Assembly: GCF_019710475.1 (NCBI RefSeq)
Contig: NZ_JAJFAX010000002.1
Location: 372,001 to 436,000, forward strand
DNA: 64,000 bases
From: Glycomyces sp. TRM65418
Lineage (GTDB): Bacteria; Actinomycetota; Actinomycetes; Mycobacteriales; Micromonosporaceae
Reading direction: 5' to 3'
A program made the translations under genes and the position numbers. The notes beneath the pieces were generated by a model that saw only the letters and a program-made list of their open reading frames with translations, was not told the DNA's origin and did no database searches. Below are positions 35,664 through 43,902 of the stretch, piece by piece; within the stretch, counting starts at the first letter, position 1; each line of letters opens with the position of its first letter.

Positions 35664-35986
35664 CGGCCGCTCCGGGCGTCGGTCTCGGCGGGCGGTTCCT
35701 GCGGCAGGTCGTCGGTGTCGACGGTGGATCGCTCGCGCCACAGGTTGAGGATGAGCGCGAGCCCCACGCCGACCTCGGCCGCGGCGATGACCACGATGAA
35801 CAGCGCGAAACTCTGCCCGGTGTAGGCGTTCCGGACCAGGTCGGTGGTGACGAACACGAGGTGCACGCCGCCGAGCATGAGCTCGGCGGCGGCGAGCTGG
35901 AGGACCGCATTGCGCCGCGTCAGGACCCCGTAGAGGCCGATCGCGAACAGGCCCACGGCGATCAGATACCCGATCAGCGGATGCAC
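35660..35986 (-). CDS. nuoK: NADH-quinone oxidoreductase subunit K (membrane arm)
   Basis: A 108-residue subunit with three membrane helices: PLIGYLIAVGLFAIGLYGVL, then RRNAVLQLAAAELMLGGVHLVF, and FALFIVVIAAAEVGVGLALIL. The two buried glutamates of NuoK are present (AAAELML and IAAAEVGVG). A GTG start at 35986 is chosen because GGAGG lies 5 nt upstream; the longer frame from 36028 would add residues unlike NuoK. First gene of the block; nuoJ and the rest of the complex I genes do not precede it. Confidence 0.9.
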   Translation of the reverse strand: MHPLIGYLIAVGLFAIGLYGVLTRRNAVLQLAAAELMLGGVHLVFVTTDLVRNAYTGQSFALFIVVIAAAEVGVGLALILNLWRERSTVDTDDLPQEPPAETDARSGR

Positions 35987-36346
35987 GGGTTCCTCCACGC
36001 GGGGAGTACATCGGTCGATCGGGGCCACATGGCCTCATCTTGGACTACCGGGAGGGCTGAAGTCCAGCGTCGAGACCGTGTTGATACCGGTCGATCCGAT
36101 TCACCGCGGACCGGACGAGCGGTTGCGGCGCCGACGAAGTGGCGGCCCGCATGCCGGCCGTCGCTGTCGTCCGGTCGGATCCGGCGGCCGCAGACCGCGC
36201 CCGGCAGGCGACCGAACCGCTTCGCAGGGCACCGGAGGGGCGACCAGGAAACAGTGGCTCCGCTCCGAGCGCCACCGCCTCGCCCGCTTTTCCGCCTCGC
36301 CGCTTCCGAGCAGTGAGGATCCATCGCCGCTAAGGCCGGGGCCGCT
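35987..36346. other. Gene-free stretch upstream of nuoK
   Basis: 360 bp between the nuoK start and the AraC gene stop. It should hold the promoter of the nuoKLMN block, but I cannot point to a convincing -10/-35 pair. No reading frame, strong hairpin or repeat stands out. Confidence 0.5.
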
Positions 36347-37156
36347 TCAGCCGTCGGACTGCGCGAGGAGCCGTTTCAGCGCCGTGGGGGTATGGCCGTA
36401 ATGCTGTTTCACCGTGCGCCCCAGATGGGCTTGATCGGCGAAACCGAGCTGCGCCGCCACCGCCGCCAATCCGGTCGCCCCCTCTTCGATCAGGTCGAGC
36501 GCTCGGCCGACCCGCACCCGGTTGCGGTAGTGCGTCAGTGAAACGCCGAGGCGGCGGCTGAAAGCCCGGCTGAGCCGATACGGCGACACGCCGAGCAGCG
36601 CCGCCAACGACAGCAGGTCCCCTGAAGCGGGATGCCCGGCGCCGATGGCCTCGCAGGCCGTCGCGACCAGTCGAAGCTCGCCGCTCTCGCGCTCCGGCGA
36701 GGGCATCGTTCCGCTCACCACCTGCCGCAGCGCGCCGCTCAGCAGGCCCAGCAGCTGCTCCGCCATCGCGAAATCGATGTCGAGGCCGCAGGCCAGCACG
36801 CGACGATGCGCCAGGTCCAGGCCGGCGTCCACGTATATCGCGCTCCGACCGAGCACCGCGTCATCCCCGGCCATCACCGTCCACAGCGCGGCGCCGACCT
36901 GAATCGAGGTGCAGCTGTCGCCGCCGCTGGGATGCGCGAACTCCTCGCCCTCGCCGGGCACGCCGACATATCCCATCGACGGGTCCACGTAGGCCGCCAC
37001 CCCATTGGCGCGGCGACGGAACCGTCCCCGGCGCACCAGCACGATGCGGTAGTCCTCGCGCGCGGACTCCGCCGCCCAGCCGCGATGGTCGTCGCGGCAG
37101 GTCACCGCCGAGATGGTGAAATCGTCCCGTCGGGCCACCGTGGTCGAGGACAGCAT
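36347..37156 (-). CDS. AraC family transcriptional regulator
   Basis: A 269-residue regulator with an N-terminal cupin-like sensing domain (~1-150, including YRIVLVRRGRFRRR and VGVPGEGEEFAHP) and a C-terminal double HTH (~170-265). The latter shows SLAALLGVSPYRLSRAFSRR and LAAVAAQLGFADQAHLGRT followed by HYGHTPTALKRLL, the AraC signature. ATG 37156 is preferred over 37204 because TAGCCT stands 7 nt before it. It is divergent from a VOC-family protein with 116 bp between, so it may regulate that gene. The inducer is unknown. Confidence 0.85.
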   Translation of the reverse strand: MLSSTTVARRDDFTISAVTCRDDHRGWAAESAREDYRIVLVRRGRFRRRANGVAAYVDPSMGYVGVPGEGEEFAHPSGGDSCTSIQVGAALWTVMAGDDAVLGRSAIYVDAGLDLAHRRVLACGLDIDFAMAEQLLGLLSGALRQVVSGTMPSPERESGELRLVATACEAIGAGHPASGDLLSLAALLGVSPYRLSRAFSRRLGVSLTHYRNRVRVGRALDLIEEGATGLAAVAAQLGFADQAHLGRTVKQHYGHTPTALKRLLAQSDG

Positions 37157-37163
37157 GCGAGGC

Positions 37164-37169
37164 AGGCTA
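37164..37169 (-). promoter_or_regulatory. Leaderless promoter -10 box for the AraC gene
   Basis: TAGCCT on the minus strand, 7 nt before ATG 37156, with no ribosome site. Confidence 0.5.
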
Positions 37170-37272
37170 CGGGCCGGGTACGACAAGACCGCAAGAATGT
37201 TCAAGACGCAGCCGCGGCCCGAAAGCAGAATCGGTGACGTCCCAGACCACCGACATCCAGGAGTGTCACGCC

Positions 37273-37629
37273 ATGCCCGCGATCGCGGCCCTGTCCACCG
37301 TCATCATCGACTGCGCCGATCCCGCAGCCCTGGCCGAGTTCTACGGAAAGGTCACCGGCTGGCCGGTGACCTACCGCGACGACGATGCCGTTCACCTCAG
37401 CGACGGCTCGGTGAGCCTGGGCTTCCAACGCATCGACGGATACCAGGGCCCCGGCTGGCCCGATGCCGCCAAACACGCCCATCTCGACTTCGCGGTGACC
37501 GATGTCGACGACGCCGTCAAGGAACTGCTGTCGGCGGGAGCCACCTTGCCGGAATTCCAACCCGGCGAAGGCGAATGGACGGTGATGGCCGACCCGGAGG
37601 GCCACTTGTTCTGCATCGCCGCCGCTTAG
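37273..37629 (+). CDS. VOC superfamily (glyoxalase-like) protein
   Basis: A 118-residue protein made of two beta-alpha-beta-beta-beta units. It has STVIIDCADPAALAEFYGKV, the standard first VOC module, then HAHLDFAVTDVDDAVKEL and GEWTVMADPEGHLFCIA in the second. Histidine in HLDF and glutamate in PEGHLF fit metal ligands. Family members include glyoxalases, dioxygenases and antibiotic-binding proteins; the role here is unknown. ATG 37273 has AGGAG nine nt upstream; the in-frame GTG at 37234 is less likely. It is divergent from an AraC regulator. Confidence 0.8.
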   Translation: MPAIAALSTVIIDCADPAALAEFYGKVTGWPVTYRDDDAVHLSDGSVSLGFQRIDGYQGPGWPDAAKHAHLDFAVTDVDDAVKELLSAGATLPEFQPGEGEWTVMADPEGHLFCIAAA

Positions 37630-37779
37630 CGAACCGGCGAGTTCGGCTCATTGCAGCAACGGACGCCGGTCGGGCGCCTGCTCCCGGCGTCCGAGAGCAG
37701 ACGCACTTTCGCCGCCGTGTCAGGGGATCCGTTTCAGGTCCCGTGGCACGGCGGCGTGGTGGTGCGGCCCAGTGATGGA

Positions 37780-38187
37780 TCAGGCGGCGTTGAGGGCCTC
37801 CGTGATCTTGCGGGTCATCTCGGCCATGGTGGGGCTGGGCTCGCCCTTGTGGGCGCGGTTGGCGGCCTCGATGGCCACGGTGATCGTGGAGCGGAAGTTC
37901 TCGGCCTCGGCCCCGTCCTGGGCCTTGAGCAGCGCCACCGACTCGGTGAGGGCGGGCAGCACCTGGTCGGCGAGCGCGGCGCTGGACTTGGCGTCGAGCT
38001 TGAAGTCCTTGGTCTTGGCGGCGAGCACATGCCCCACGGTCCCGGTGGCGGAAGCGAGGGCGAGCGTGCCGTCGGTCGCGACCTTGTGCGCCGAGCCGGC
38101 GATCCCGGCGTACGACATGAGCGTGACGGCCCCGTAGGCGGCGGTGCGGATGGTGGCCTGGTCCTGAGCGGTGAGGTTGACGGACAT
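37780..38187 (-). CDS. Small Ala-rich conserved protein of unknown function
   Basis: A 135-residue soluble protein, mostly helical by composition, with no signal peptide, cysteine or membrane segment. It begins SVNLTAQDQATIRTAAYGAV and ends MAEMTRKITEALNAA. I do not recognise a functional motif. A perfect ribosome site (GAAGGAG) precedes the ATG, so it is surely expressed. Neighbours give no hint: a VOC protein convergent on one side, a repeat array on the other. Confidence 0.75.
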   Translation of the reverse strand: MSVNLTAQDQATIRTAAYGAVTLMSYAGIAGSAHKVATDGTLALASATGTVGHVLAAKTKDFKLDAKSSAALADQVLPALTESVALLKAQDGAEAENFRSTITVAIEAANRAHKGEPSPTMAEMTRKITEALNAA

Positions 38188-38399
38188 GGTGTGCTCCTTC
38201 GTGTTCGCGGTAGTGCGTTTCTCGCTGATGAAGCAACTATGTGGGCCCGTGCTGACACGGTCCTGTCATGACGCTGACGCCGTCCCTGACACCGTGTTCG
38301 GCCTGGGCTGACCTGCTCTGAACAGGGGCCTTCTTTTCTGTGCCGGCGAGGTGCGGAAGCGCCCGCCGTTCTGAGGACGACGGCATCAGGGTGAGCGCG

Positions 38400-38990
38400 G
38401 AGTCGCCGAAGGCGTACGGCTGGCGGGTCCGGTGATGGGTGGGGTTCAGGCGGGCGGCGACAGCGAGATAGGGGATTTGGGGCGAGGGCTTTCGGCTTGC
38501 CGGGCTGTGGAGGGCCACTGTTCAGGCGGGCAGTGACAACGGGGTGAGTGGTCGGGCGGCGAGCGGTTCGGCTTGCCGGATCGTGGAGGGCCACCGTTGG
38601 AGCGGGCAGCGATCACAAGGGGGATTTCGGGGGCGGGCTCTCGGCTTGCCGGGTCGTAGTGGGCCACTGTTCAGGCGGGCGGCAACAATGAGGTGGGCGC
38701 TTCCCGGGGCGGGCTCTCGGCTTGCCGGGTCGTAGTGGGCCACTGTTCAGGCGGGCGGCAACAATGAGGTGGGCGCTTCCCGGGGCGGGCTCTCGGCTCG
38801 CCGGGTCGTAGTGGGTCGCGGTTCGAGCAGGCGGCGACAACGGGGTGAGTGGTGGAGCGGCCGGGGCGGTTCGGCTTTCGGGTTCGGTGATGGCCGTTGC
38901 TCGGGCGGGCGGCGACAACGAGGTCTGTGGTTGCCTCGGTGGCGCTTCGGCCGGCGGGTTCCCACTGGATTCGGTTGCCGGGCATGGGGA
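38400..38990. repeat. Left array of 72-76 bp repeats, extending into the HNH gene
   Basis: About seven to eight degenerate tandem units. The best three begin TCGGCTTGCCGGGTCGTAG at 38641 and 38717 and with one change at 38793, a period of exactly 76 bp. Earlier units begin at about 38492 and 38568. A unit also carries GCGGGCGGCAACAATGAGG or the variant GCGACAACGAGG. The array spans the 3' end of the HNH gene (stop at 38671). The rest of the gap 38188-38670 shows nothing else. Confidence 0.8.
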
Positions 38991-40647
38991 AGTGCCCGGA
39001 CCCGTGCAGGGTCTCGGGCTGGGAGGCATGGGTGGCCATCGAGTGGGCCTGGTAATGCGCTTCCCTTCCCCGCCCTGGCCGCCGCCAGGACGGGCGTCCT
39101 AAGAAGGGCGGTGCTCCGTGATCGGGCGCAGCCATTGCGGCCTTCGCCCGTTCGGGTTCGGACTCGGCCTTCGGTTCAGGCTTGGCGAACTTCTCTCGGC
39201 ATTTAGCTTTGGCCTGCTTGATGGCGGCCATGCACCGGGTCTGCTCCAGGTGTGCAGCCCGTTCGTTGAGCAGGTCTCGGGTCTTGGGCCCTCGCTCCTG
39301 AGGGAACAGGCCGGTCGGGAAGACATTCGCAATGTCGGTCTTGAAGTCGGCATCCAGGTCCGCGTCGGTGCGCCAGTCGGAGCACCCGCACCCGGTCTCG
39401 GCCATGTCGGCGGGGGTGGCCTCGTGGTCTTCGTGGTGGGTGATGATCGCCTGGCCGGGGCCGGTCTTCTCCACGCTCCATCCGGTGGTGTGGATGCGGC
39501 CGTGGTGGAACCGGCACAGCAGGATCAGGTTCTCGGCGACCGTCTTCCCGCCATCGGCCCAGTGCCGGAGGTGGTGGGCTTCGGTCCAGGCCACGGGCCG
39601 GTCGCAGCCGTGCCAAGCGCAACCCTCAGGCTGTTCGAGTTCGAGTTTCCTACGGAGGGCCGTGTTGGGCAGCCGCATTGCCCGGCCCAGTTCGATGGCT
39701 TCGCCGGTGGCGTAGTTGAAGACGCTCGGGATGATCCCGGCCTCACAGGCGAGGAGGCGGGCTTTGGCCACTGAGATCGGTTTGCCTTCCAGGAGGGGCA
39801 GGCGGCCGGTGTCCTTGCCTTGCAACGTCTCGATGTCGACGGTGAGGTCGAGGGTGGCGGTGTGGCCGTGGCGTTTCACTGCTTCGGGGGAGGTGCCGTA
39901 GCCGGCGAGGAGTTGGTGGAGGGCTTCGGCGTGCCGGTTGGGGGCGGCCGGGAGGGTGCCGTCGGTGTCGGTCTCCTCCTGCCTCGGGGGCGGGCAGGCG
40001 GTCTTGAGGTACTTGTCCAGCAGGCGGCCGGTGGCCTCGGAGAGTTCCCCTGAGAGGGCCCACATGCCGTTGCCCTGCGGGGTGACCTCCAGCCATTGCA
40101 GGGATTCTTCACCGAGGCCGTCAAGGACTTCCGCTTCGTCGGCGAGGTTCGCCTCCAGCTCCCACAGGTGCCGCTGGAGTTCCTTGAACGTGGCCTGGGC
40201 GCAGTACTGGGCGATCAAGGCTTCGGGCGTGCCGCATTCGACGGCGGCGTCGAAGGGGGAGGCGACCGGGGCTCTGAAGGGAACCCTGGCGAACAGGCGC
40301 ATGGCCGGGGTCTTGTCCAGTTGGCGGACGGCGTAGGCGACCTGGTCGATCCGGGCCTTCCCAGTCGCTGCCGCCTGAGCCAGGAGGGTGAACTTCCCGG
40401 ACAGCCGGGCGATGGCGGCGATGTCGGCGGTGACTGCGGTGTGGAAGTCGAACTTGGAGACCAGCCAGTCCCGCAGTGCGGAGAAGCCCTCCACATCGCG
40501 GTGGAGGTTGCCTTCCTTCGCTTCGATGACTGCGGACAGGACGGCGGCGTGCTGGGCGTTGATCAGTGCGGCGGCGTCGTCAAGGGCGGATCGGATGGCT
40601 TGCGCCTGGGAGTGCTTGTCAGTCCCGGTGAGTGCTGCGGTGGCCAT
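38671..40647 (-). CDS. DUF222-HNH endonuclease, 13E12 repeat family
   Basis: A 658-residue protein. Residues ~1-330 form the DUF222 domain. The HNH nuclease domain (~360-410) has CAWHGCDRPVAWTEAHHLRH, then NLILLCRFHHGRIHTTGW, with cysteines, histidines and asparagine in place. The last ~95 residues are Pro/Arg-rich and are encoded by the 76-bp repeat array; since 76 is not a multiple of three, successive units are read in different frames. ATG 40647 has a perfect GGAGGTGAT site. This family is abundant in actinobacteria and linked in Mycobacterium to REP13E12 repeats used as phage attachment sites. Its biochemical role is not established. Confidence 0.88.
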   Translation of the reverse strand: MATAALTGTDKHSQAQAIRSALDDAAALINAQHAAVLSAVIEAKEGNLHRDVEGFSALRDWLVSKFDFHTAVTADIAAIARLSGKFTLLAQAAATGKARIDQVAYAVRQLDKTPAMRLFARVPFRAPVASPFDAAVECGTPEALIAQYCAQATFKELQRHLWELEANLADEAEVLDGLGEESLQWLEVTPQGNGMWALSGELSEATGRLLDKYLKTACPPPRQEETDTDGTLPAAPNRHAEALHQLLAGYGTSPEAVKRHGHTATLDLTVDIETLQGKDTGRLPLLEGKPISVAKARLLACEAGIIPSVFNYATGEAIELGRAMRLPNTALRRKLELEQPEGCAWHGCDRPVAWTEAHHLRHWADGGKTVAENLILLCRFHHGRIHTTGWSVEKTGPGQAIITHHEDHEATPADMAETGCGCSDWRTDADLDADFKTDIANVFPTGLFPQERGPKTRDLLNERAAHLEQTRCMAAIKQAKAKCREKFAKPEPKAESEPERAKAAMAAPDHGAPPFLGRPSWRRPGRGREAHYQAHSMATHASQPETLHGSGHFPMPGNRIQWEPAGRSATEATTDLVVAARPSNGHHRTRKPNRPGRSTTHPVVAACSNRDPLRPGEPRARPGKRPPHCCRPPEQWPTTTRQAESPPREAPTSLLPPA

Positions 40648-40870
40648 GGGATCACCTCCCTTGATACTCGAATATGCTGCTGATTTTCGCTCGTTTGTGC
40701 TGTAATTCAATGGTGACATATGGTGGTGGTGCTGTCATCGCTCGAACGGGTGAAGATTACATTGAGGAGTGTCAATATTGCTTCTTAAGGCGCTGCGCAC
40801 CAATGGAATCGGGAGAATATGCGGGCCGGACTGGGACCTGAGGCCGCCATGGGTCCGGGATGGAAGTGGA

Positions 40871-41110
40871 CCTCTGCGTCGCCGCCTCAGGGCCTTGACC
40901 CGATCGGCGCAGGCGGCCGAAAACGAGCCCTCCGCCCAAGCGACCTCGTCATCGCCGCCGAAGGCCCGCGCCTCGACGGCGCGGGCAGCCGCAGCCCCGC
41001 GACAACCGAACACCGCCTCGTTGTCGCCGCCTCGCGACCTTCACTCGATCGATCCGGGCAGCCGAAATCGGGCCGTCCGCTCAATGGACTCCGTTGCAAT
41101 GGCTCACGCC
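40871..41110. repeat. Right array of 72-73 bp repeats, inverted relative to the left array
   Basis: Units starting CCTCTGCGTCGCCGCC (40871), CCTCGTCATCGCCGCC (40944), CCTCGTTGTCGCCGCC (41016) and a degenerate fourth at 41089. Each has GGGCAGCCGAAA-like sequence later in the unit. They are the reverse complement of the left-array unit (GGCGGCGACAACGAGG...CGGCTTGCC). The remaining gap 40648-40870 is AT-richer and should hold the HNH promoter. Confidence 0.7.
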
Positions 41111-41138
41111 CCACGACCCAGACGGCCGCGACCCCGGG

Positions 41139-42032
41139 TCAGCGCAACAGGAGATCTGCCAGCGCGAACCCGAACAACGCCACCGCCACGAACCCGTTCG
41201 CGGTGAAGAAGGCCCTGTTCACCTTCGACAGGTCGTTCGGCTTCACGACCGCGTGCTCGTACGCCAGCGCCACCGCCACGACCGCCAGGCCGACCCAGTA
41301 GAGCCAGCCGTAGCCGGTCAGCACGCCGAACCAGGCGAAGGCCAGCCACGCCACCGCGTGCGTCACCGTCGAGGCGTGCAGCGCGGCCTTCACCCCCCAG
41401 CGCGCCGGGGTGGAGTGGACGCCGATCTGGCGGTCGACCTCGATGTCCTGGCACGCGTAGATGAGGTCGAACCCGCCGATCCACAGGCCGACCGCCAGGC
41501 CGAGCACGATCGCCGGGCCCGAGCCGTCGAAGCTGCTGGTCACGGCGATCCAGGCACCCACCGGCGCGACCATCTGGGCCAGGCCGAGGATCGCGTGCGG
41601 GTAGTTCGTGAAGCGCTTCGCGTACGGGTAGACGATGAGCGGCGCGACGGCCAGGGGGCTCAGGGCCAGGCACAGCCAGTTGAGGAGGCCTGCCGAGACC
41701 AGCAGGGCCGCGAGGCTCACCGCGCAGCCGATGTAGGCGGTCTTCAGGCTGACCTTGCCGGTCACCAGTTCGCGCTCGGCGGTGCGGGGGTTGAGGGCGT
41801 CGATCTTGCGGTCGATGATCCGGTTGGCGGCCATCGCGAGGGTGCGGGCGCTGACCATCGCCACGGTCACCAGGACGAGGACCCGCCAGCTGAAGGCGTC
41901 CTCCAGGACCATCACGGTGAGGGTGGAGAGGTACGCGAAGGGCAGGGCGAACACGGAGTGCTCGAAGGCCACCAGTTTCAGGAAGTCCTTGACGTGGTTG
42001 GGCTTCGGAGCGTCAATCAGCACGGCGTTCAC
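41139..42032 (-). CDS. mqnP: MqnP-type prenyltransferase (UbiA family), menaquinone synthesis
   Basis: A 297-residue integral membrane prenyltransferase with about eight hydrophobic segments. The first Asp-rich motif is ANRIIDRKIDALNPRT, the second is YACQDIEVDRQIGVHS; both bind Mg-diphosphate of the polyprenyl donor. In actinobacteria using the futalosine route, a UbiA homologue (MqnP) next to a UbiD homologue (MqnL) prenylates and decarboxylates 1,4-dihydroxy-6-naphthoate. That gene is immediately upstream here. GTG 42032 is taken as start; GTG 42023, with GGAG 8 nt before it, is an equally good choice. 4-hydroxybenzoate prenylation is the alternative, unlikely in this phylum. Confidence 0.85.
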   Translation of the reverse strand: MNAVLIDAPKPNHVKDFLKLVAFEHSVFALPFAYLSTLTVMVLEDAFSWRVLVLVTVAMVSARTLAMAANRIIDRKIDALNPRTAERELVTGKVSLKTAYIGCAVSLAALLVSAGLLNWLCLALSPLAVAPLIVYPYAKRFTNYPHAILGLAQMVAPVGAWIAVTSSFDGSGPAIVLGLAVGLWIGGFDLIYACQDIEVDRQIGVHSTPARWGVKAALHASTVTHAVAWLAFAWFGVLTGYGWLYWVGLAVVAVALAYEHAVVKPNDLSKVNRAFFTANGFVAVALFGFALADLLLR

Positions 42033-42070
42033 TCCAGTTCGGGGCGGGTGAGCGCATCGGGGGGACGGGC

Positions 42071-43543
42071 TCAGTCAATTCCGTATTCTTTCCAGCGGTG
42101 GTCCACGGTGGCCTTGATCGAGGAGCTCATGCGCATCGCCTCGGGCCAGCCGCGGGTGTAGCCCTCCTCGGGCCATTTGGTGGTCGCGTCGATCCCGGCC
42201 TTGCCGCCCCAGAACTGGTGGTAGGAGGCGTGGTCGAGGTGGTCGACGGGGCCTTCGGTGAGCAGGAGGTCCCGCGAGTAGTCGACGTTGCCCAGCGCCC
42301 GCCAGGCGACTTCGCGGTAGTCGTGGACGTCGCAGTCGGCGTCCACGACGACGATGAGCTTCGTCAGGCTCATCATCTGGAGCCCCCAGATGGCGCTCAT
42401 GACCTTCTGCGCCTGCTTGGGGTACTTCTTGTCGATCGAGACGATGACGCAGTTGTGGAAGACGCCGGCGGCGGGCATGTCGTAGTCGACGATCTCGGGG
42501 ATCATGATCTTGACGAGCGGCAGGAAGATCCGCTCGGTGGCCTTGCCGAGGCCGTGGTCCTCCTGGGGCGGGGCCGAGGTGATGATGGTGTGATAGATCG
42601 GCTGCTGGCGCATGGTCATCGCCTCGACGTGCATGACCGGGAACGGCTCGACGGGCGTGTAGAAGCCGGTGTGGTCGCCGAAGGGCCCTTCGGGGAGGCG
42701 TTCGCCGGGTTCGGCCCAGCCTTCGAGGACGATCTGCGAGTTGGCCGGGACCTGGAGCGGGACGGTCAGGCAGTCGACCATCTCGACGCGTTCGCCGCGC
42801 AGGAACCCCGCGAAGAGGTATTCGTCGATGTCGGGCGGGAGCGGGGCGGTCGCGGCGTAGGCCATGACGGGGTCGGGTCCGATGGCGATGGCGACGGGGA
42901 GGCGCTCGCCGCGCCGTTCGGCCTCGGCGTAGTGCGAGGTCGAGTTCTTGTGGATCTGCCAGTGGAGCCCGAGGGTGCGCTCGTCGTGCTGCTGGAGGCG
43001 GTAGAGGCCGACGTTGCGCTTGCCGGTCTCGGGGTGCTTGGTATGAGTGAGCCCGAAGTTGTGGAAGACGCCGCCGTCGCCGGGCCACACCTGGAGGCCG
43101 GGGAGGATGTTGAGGTCGACGTCCTCGCCCTTGAAGACCACTTCCTGGCACGGGGCCTTGCGGATCTTCTTGGGCGGGACGGATTTGAGCTGGAGGAGCT
43201 TGCCCAGGCCGTCGCGGATGCCGGCCCAGCCGATGGGGAGTTCGGGTTTGGCGAGTTCGCCGATGCGCTTGCCGATCTCGTCGAGGTCGTCGACGCCGAG
43301 GGCCTTGGCCATGCGGTCGGTGGTCCCGAAGAGGTTGATCGCGAGGGGGATGGCGCTGCCGGCCGGGTGCTCGAACAGCAGGGCGGGACCGTCCGCGCGG
43401 ACGACGCGCTGGGTGATCTCGGAGATCTCCAGGTGCGGGTCGGCCTCGGCCGTGATCCGCTTGAGGTCGCCGTCGGCTTCGAGGGCGGCCAGGAACGACT
43501 GCAGGTCGTCGTACGGGAACTTGGGTGCCACGAAGCCATTCAA
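42071..43543 (-). CDS. mqnL: MqnL-type UbiD family decarboxylase, menaquinone synthesis
   Basis: A 490-residue prenyl-FMN-dependent decarboxylase. Features are HNFGLTHTKHPETGKRNVGLYRLQ (in parts; prenyl-FMN and metal region), HKNSTSHYAEA, PVAIAIGPDPVMAYAATAPLP (in parts), the EGPFGDHTGFY motif with the conserved catalytic Glu region, and VVDADCDVHDYREVAWR. In futalosine-pathway actinobacteria the UbiD homologue removes the carboxyl group after naphthoate prenylation. A prenyl-FMN synthase (UbiX type) is needed but is not in the window. The TTG start at 43543 is uncertain; GTG 43531 is an in-frame alternative. It precedes mqnP by 38 nt, as one operon. Confidence 0.87.
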   Translation of the reverse strand: MNGFVAPKFPYDDLQSFLAALEADGDLKRITAEADPHLEISEITQRVVRADGPALLFEHPAGSAIPLAINLFGTTDRMAKALGVDDLDEIGKRIGELAKPELPIGWAGIRDGLGKLLQLKSVPPKKIRKAPCQEVVFKGEDVDLNILPGLQVWPGDGGVFHNFGLTHTKHPETGKRNVGLYRLQQHDERTLGLHWQIHKNSTSHYAEAERRGERLPVAIAIGPDPVMAYAATAPLPPDIDEYLFAGFLRGERVEMVDCLTVPLQVPANSQIVLEGWAEPGERLPEGPFGDHTGFYTPVEPFPVMHVEAMTMRQQPIYHTIITSAPPQEDHGLGKATERIFLPLVKIMIPEIVDYDMPAAGVFHNCVIVSIDKKYPKQAQKVMSAIWGLQMMSLTKLIVVVDADCDVHDYREVAWRALGNVDYSRDLLLTEGPVDHLDHASYHQFWGGKAGIDATTKWPEEGYTRGWPEAMRMSSSIKATVDHRWKEYGID

Positions 43544-43662
43544 CCACCCTGGGCGCCGCGGGGGCGGCGCACCCGATGCGGAGTGAACACGGTCTTCCGC
43601 GGTCCGTTCACGGGGGAGGCGGCTGTCGGGCCCCGGCGTTACGATTCGAGTGTGACATGCAT

Positions 43663-43684
43663 TACGATACGGTACCGTATCGTA
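43663..43684. promoter_or_regulatory. 22-bp perfect palindrome, likely TetR operator of the exporter operon
   Basis: Arms TACGATACGGT and ACCGTATCGTA meet without a spacer. It lies in the 359-bp gap before the MFS gene at 43903. GTGACA (43652-43657) could be a -35 element, with TACCGT or TATCGT inside the palindrome as -10, so a bound repressor would block the promoter. The TetR regulator at 45522 in the same operon is the obvious ligand. The rest of the gap, 43685-43902, shows no further feature. Confidence 0.75.
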
Positions 43685-43902
43685 TCGGAACGGCGTAGCG
43701 TCATTCGCGACACCACAACACGCGAGGAGCCCCGGCGCCGCCGCGTTCGCACATCCGGCGCGCCCCGGGCCCGTGTCACGAACCCCGCCCGCCGCGCGTC
43801 CTCATTGCAGCAGATCCCGCCGCGGTCGGCTCCGCGGCGAACCGACACCACCGCGCCCGTGCGCCCGCACGCCCCGCGCGATCGCAGAGAAACGGAAACC
43901 CT

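Noticed and set aside
38446-39029. Several small Pro/Arg-rich frames inside the repeat array
   Set aside because: They arise from the 76-bp unit and are repeated in all frames; none has a ribosome site.
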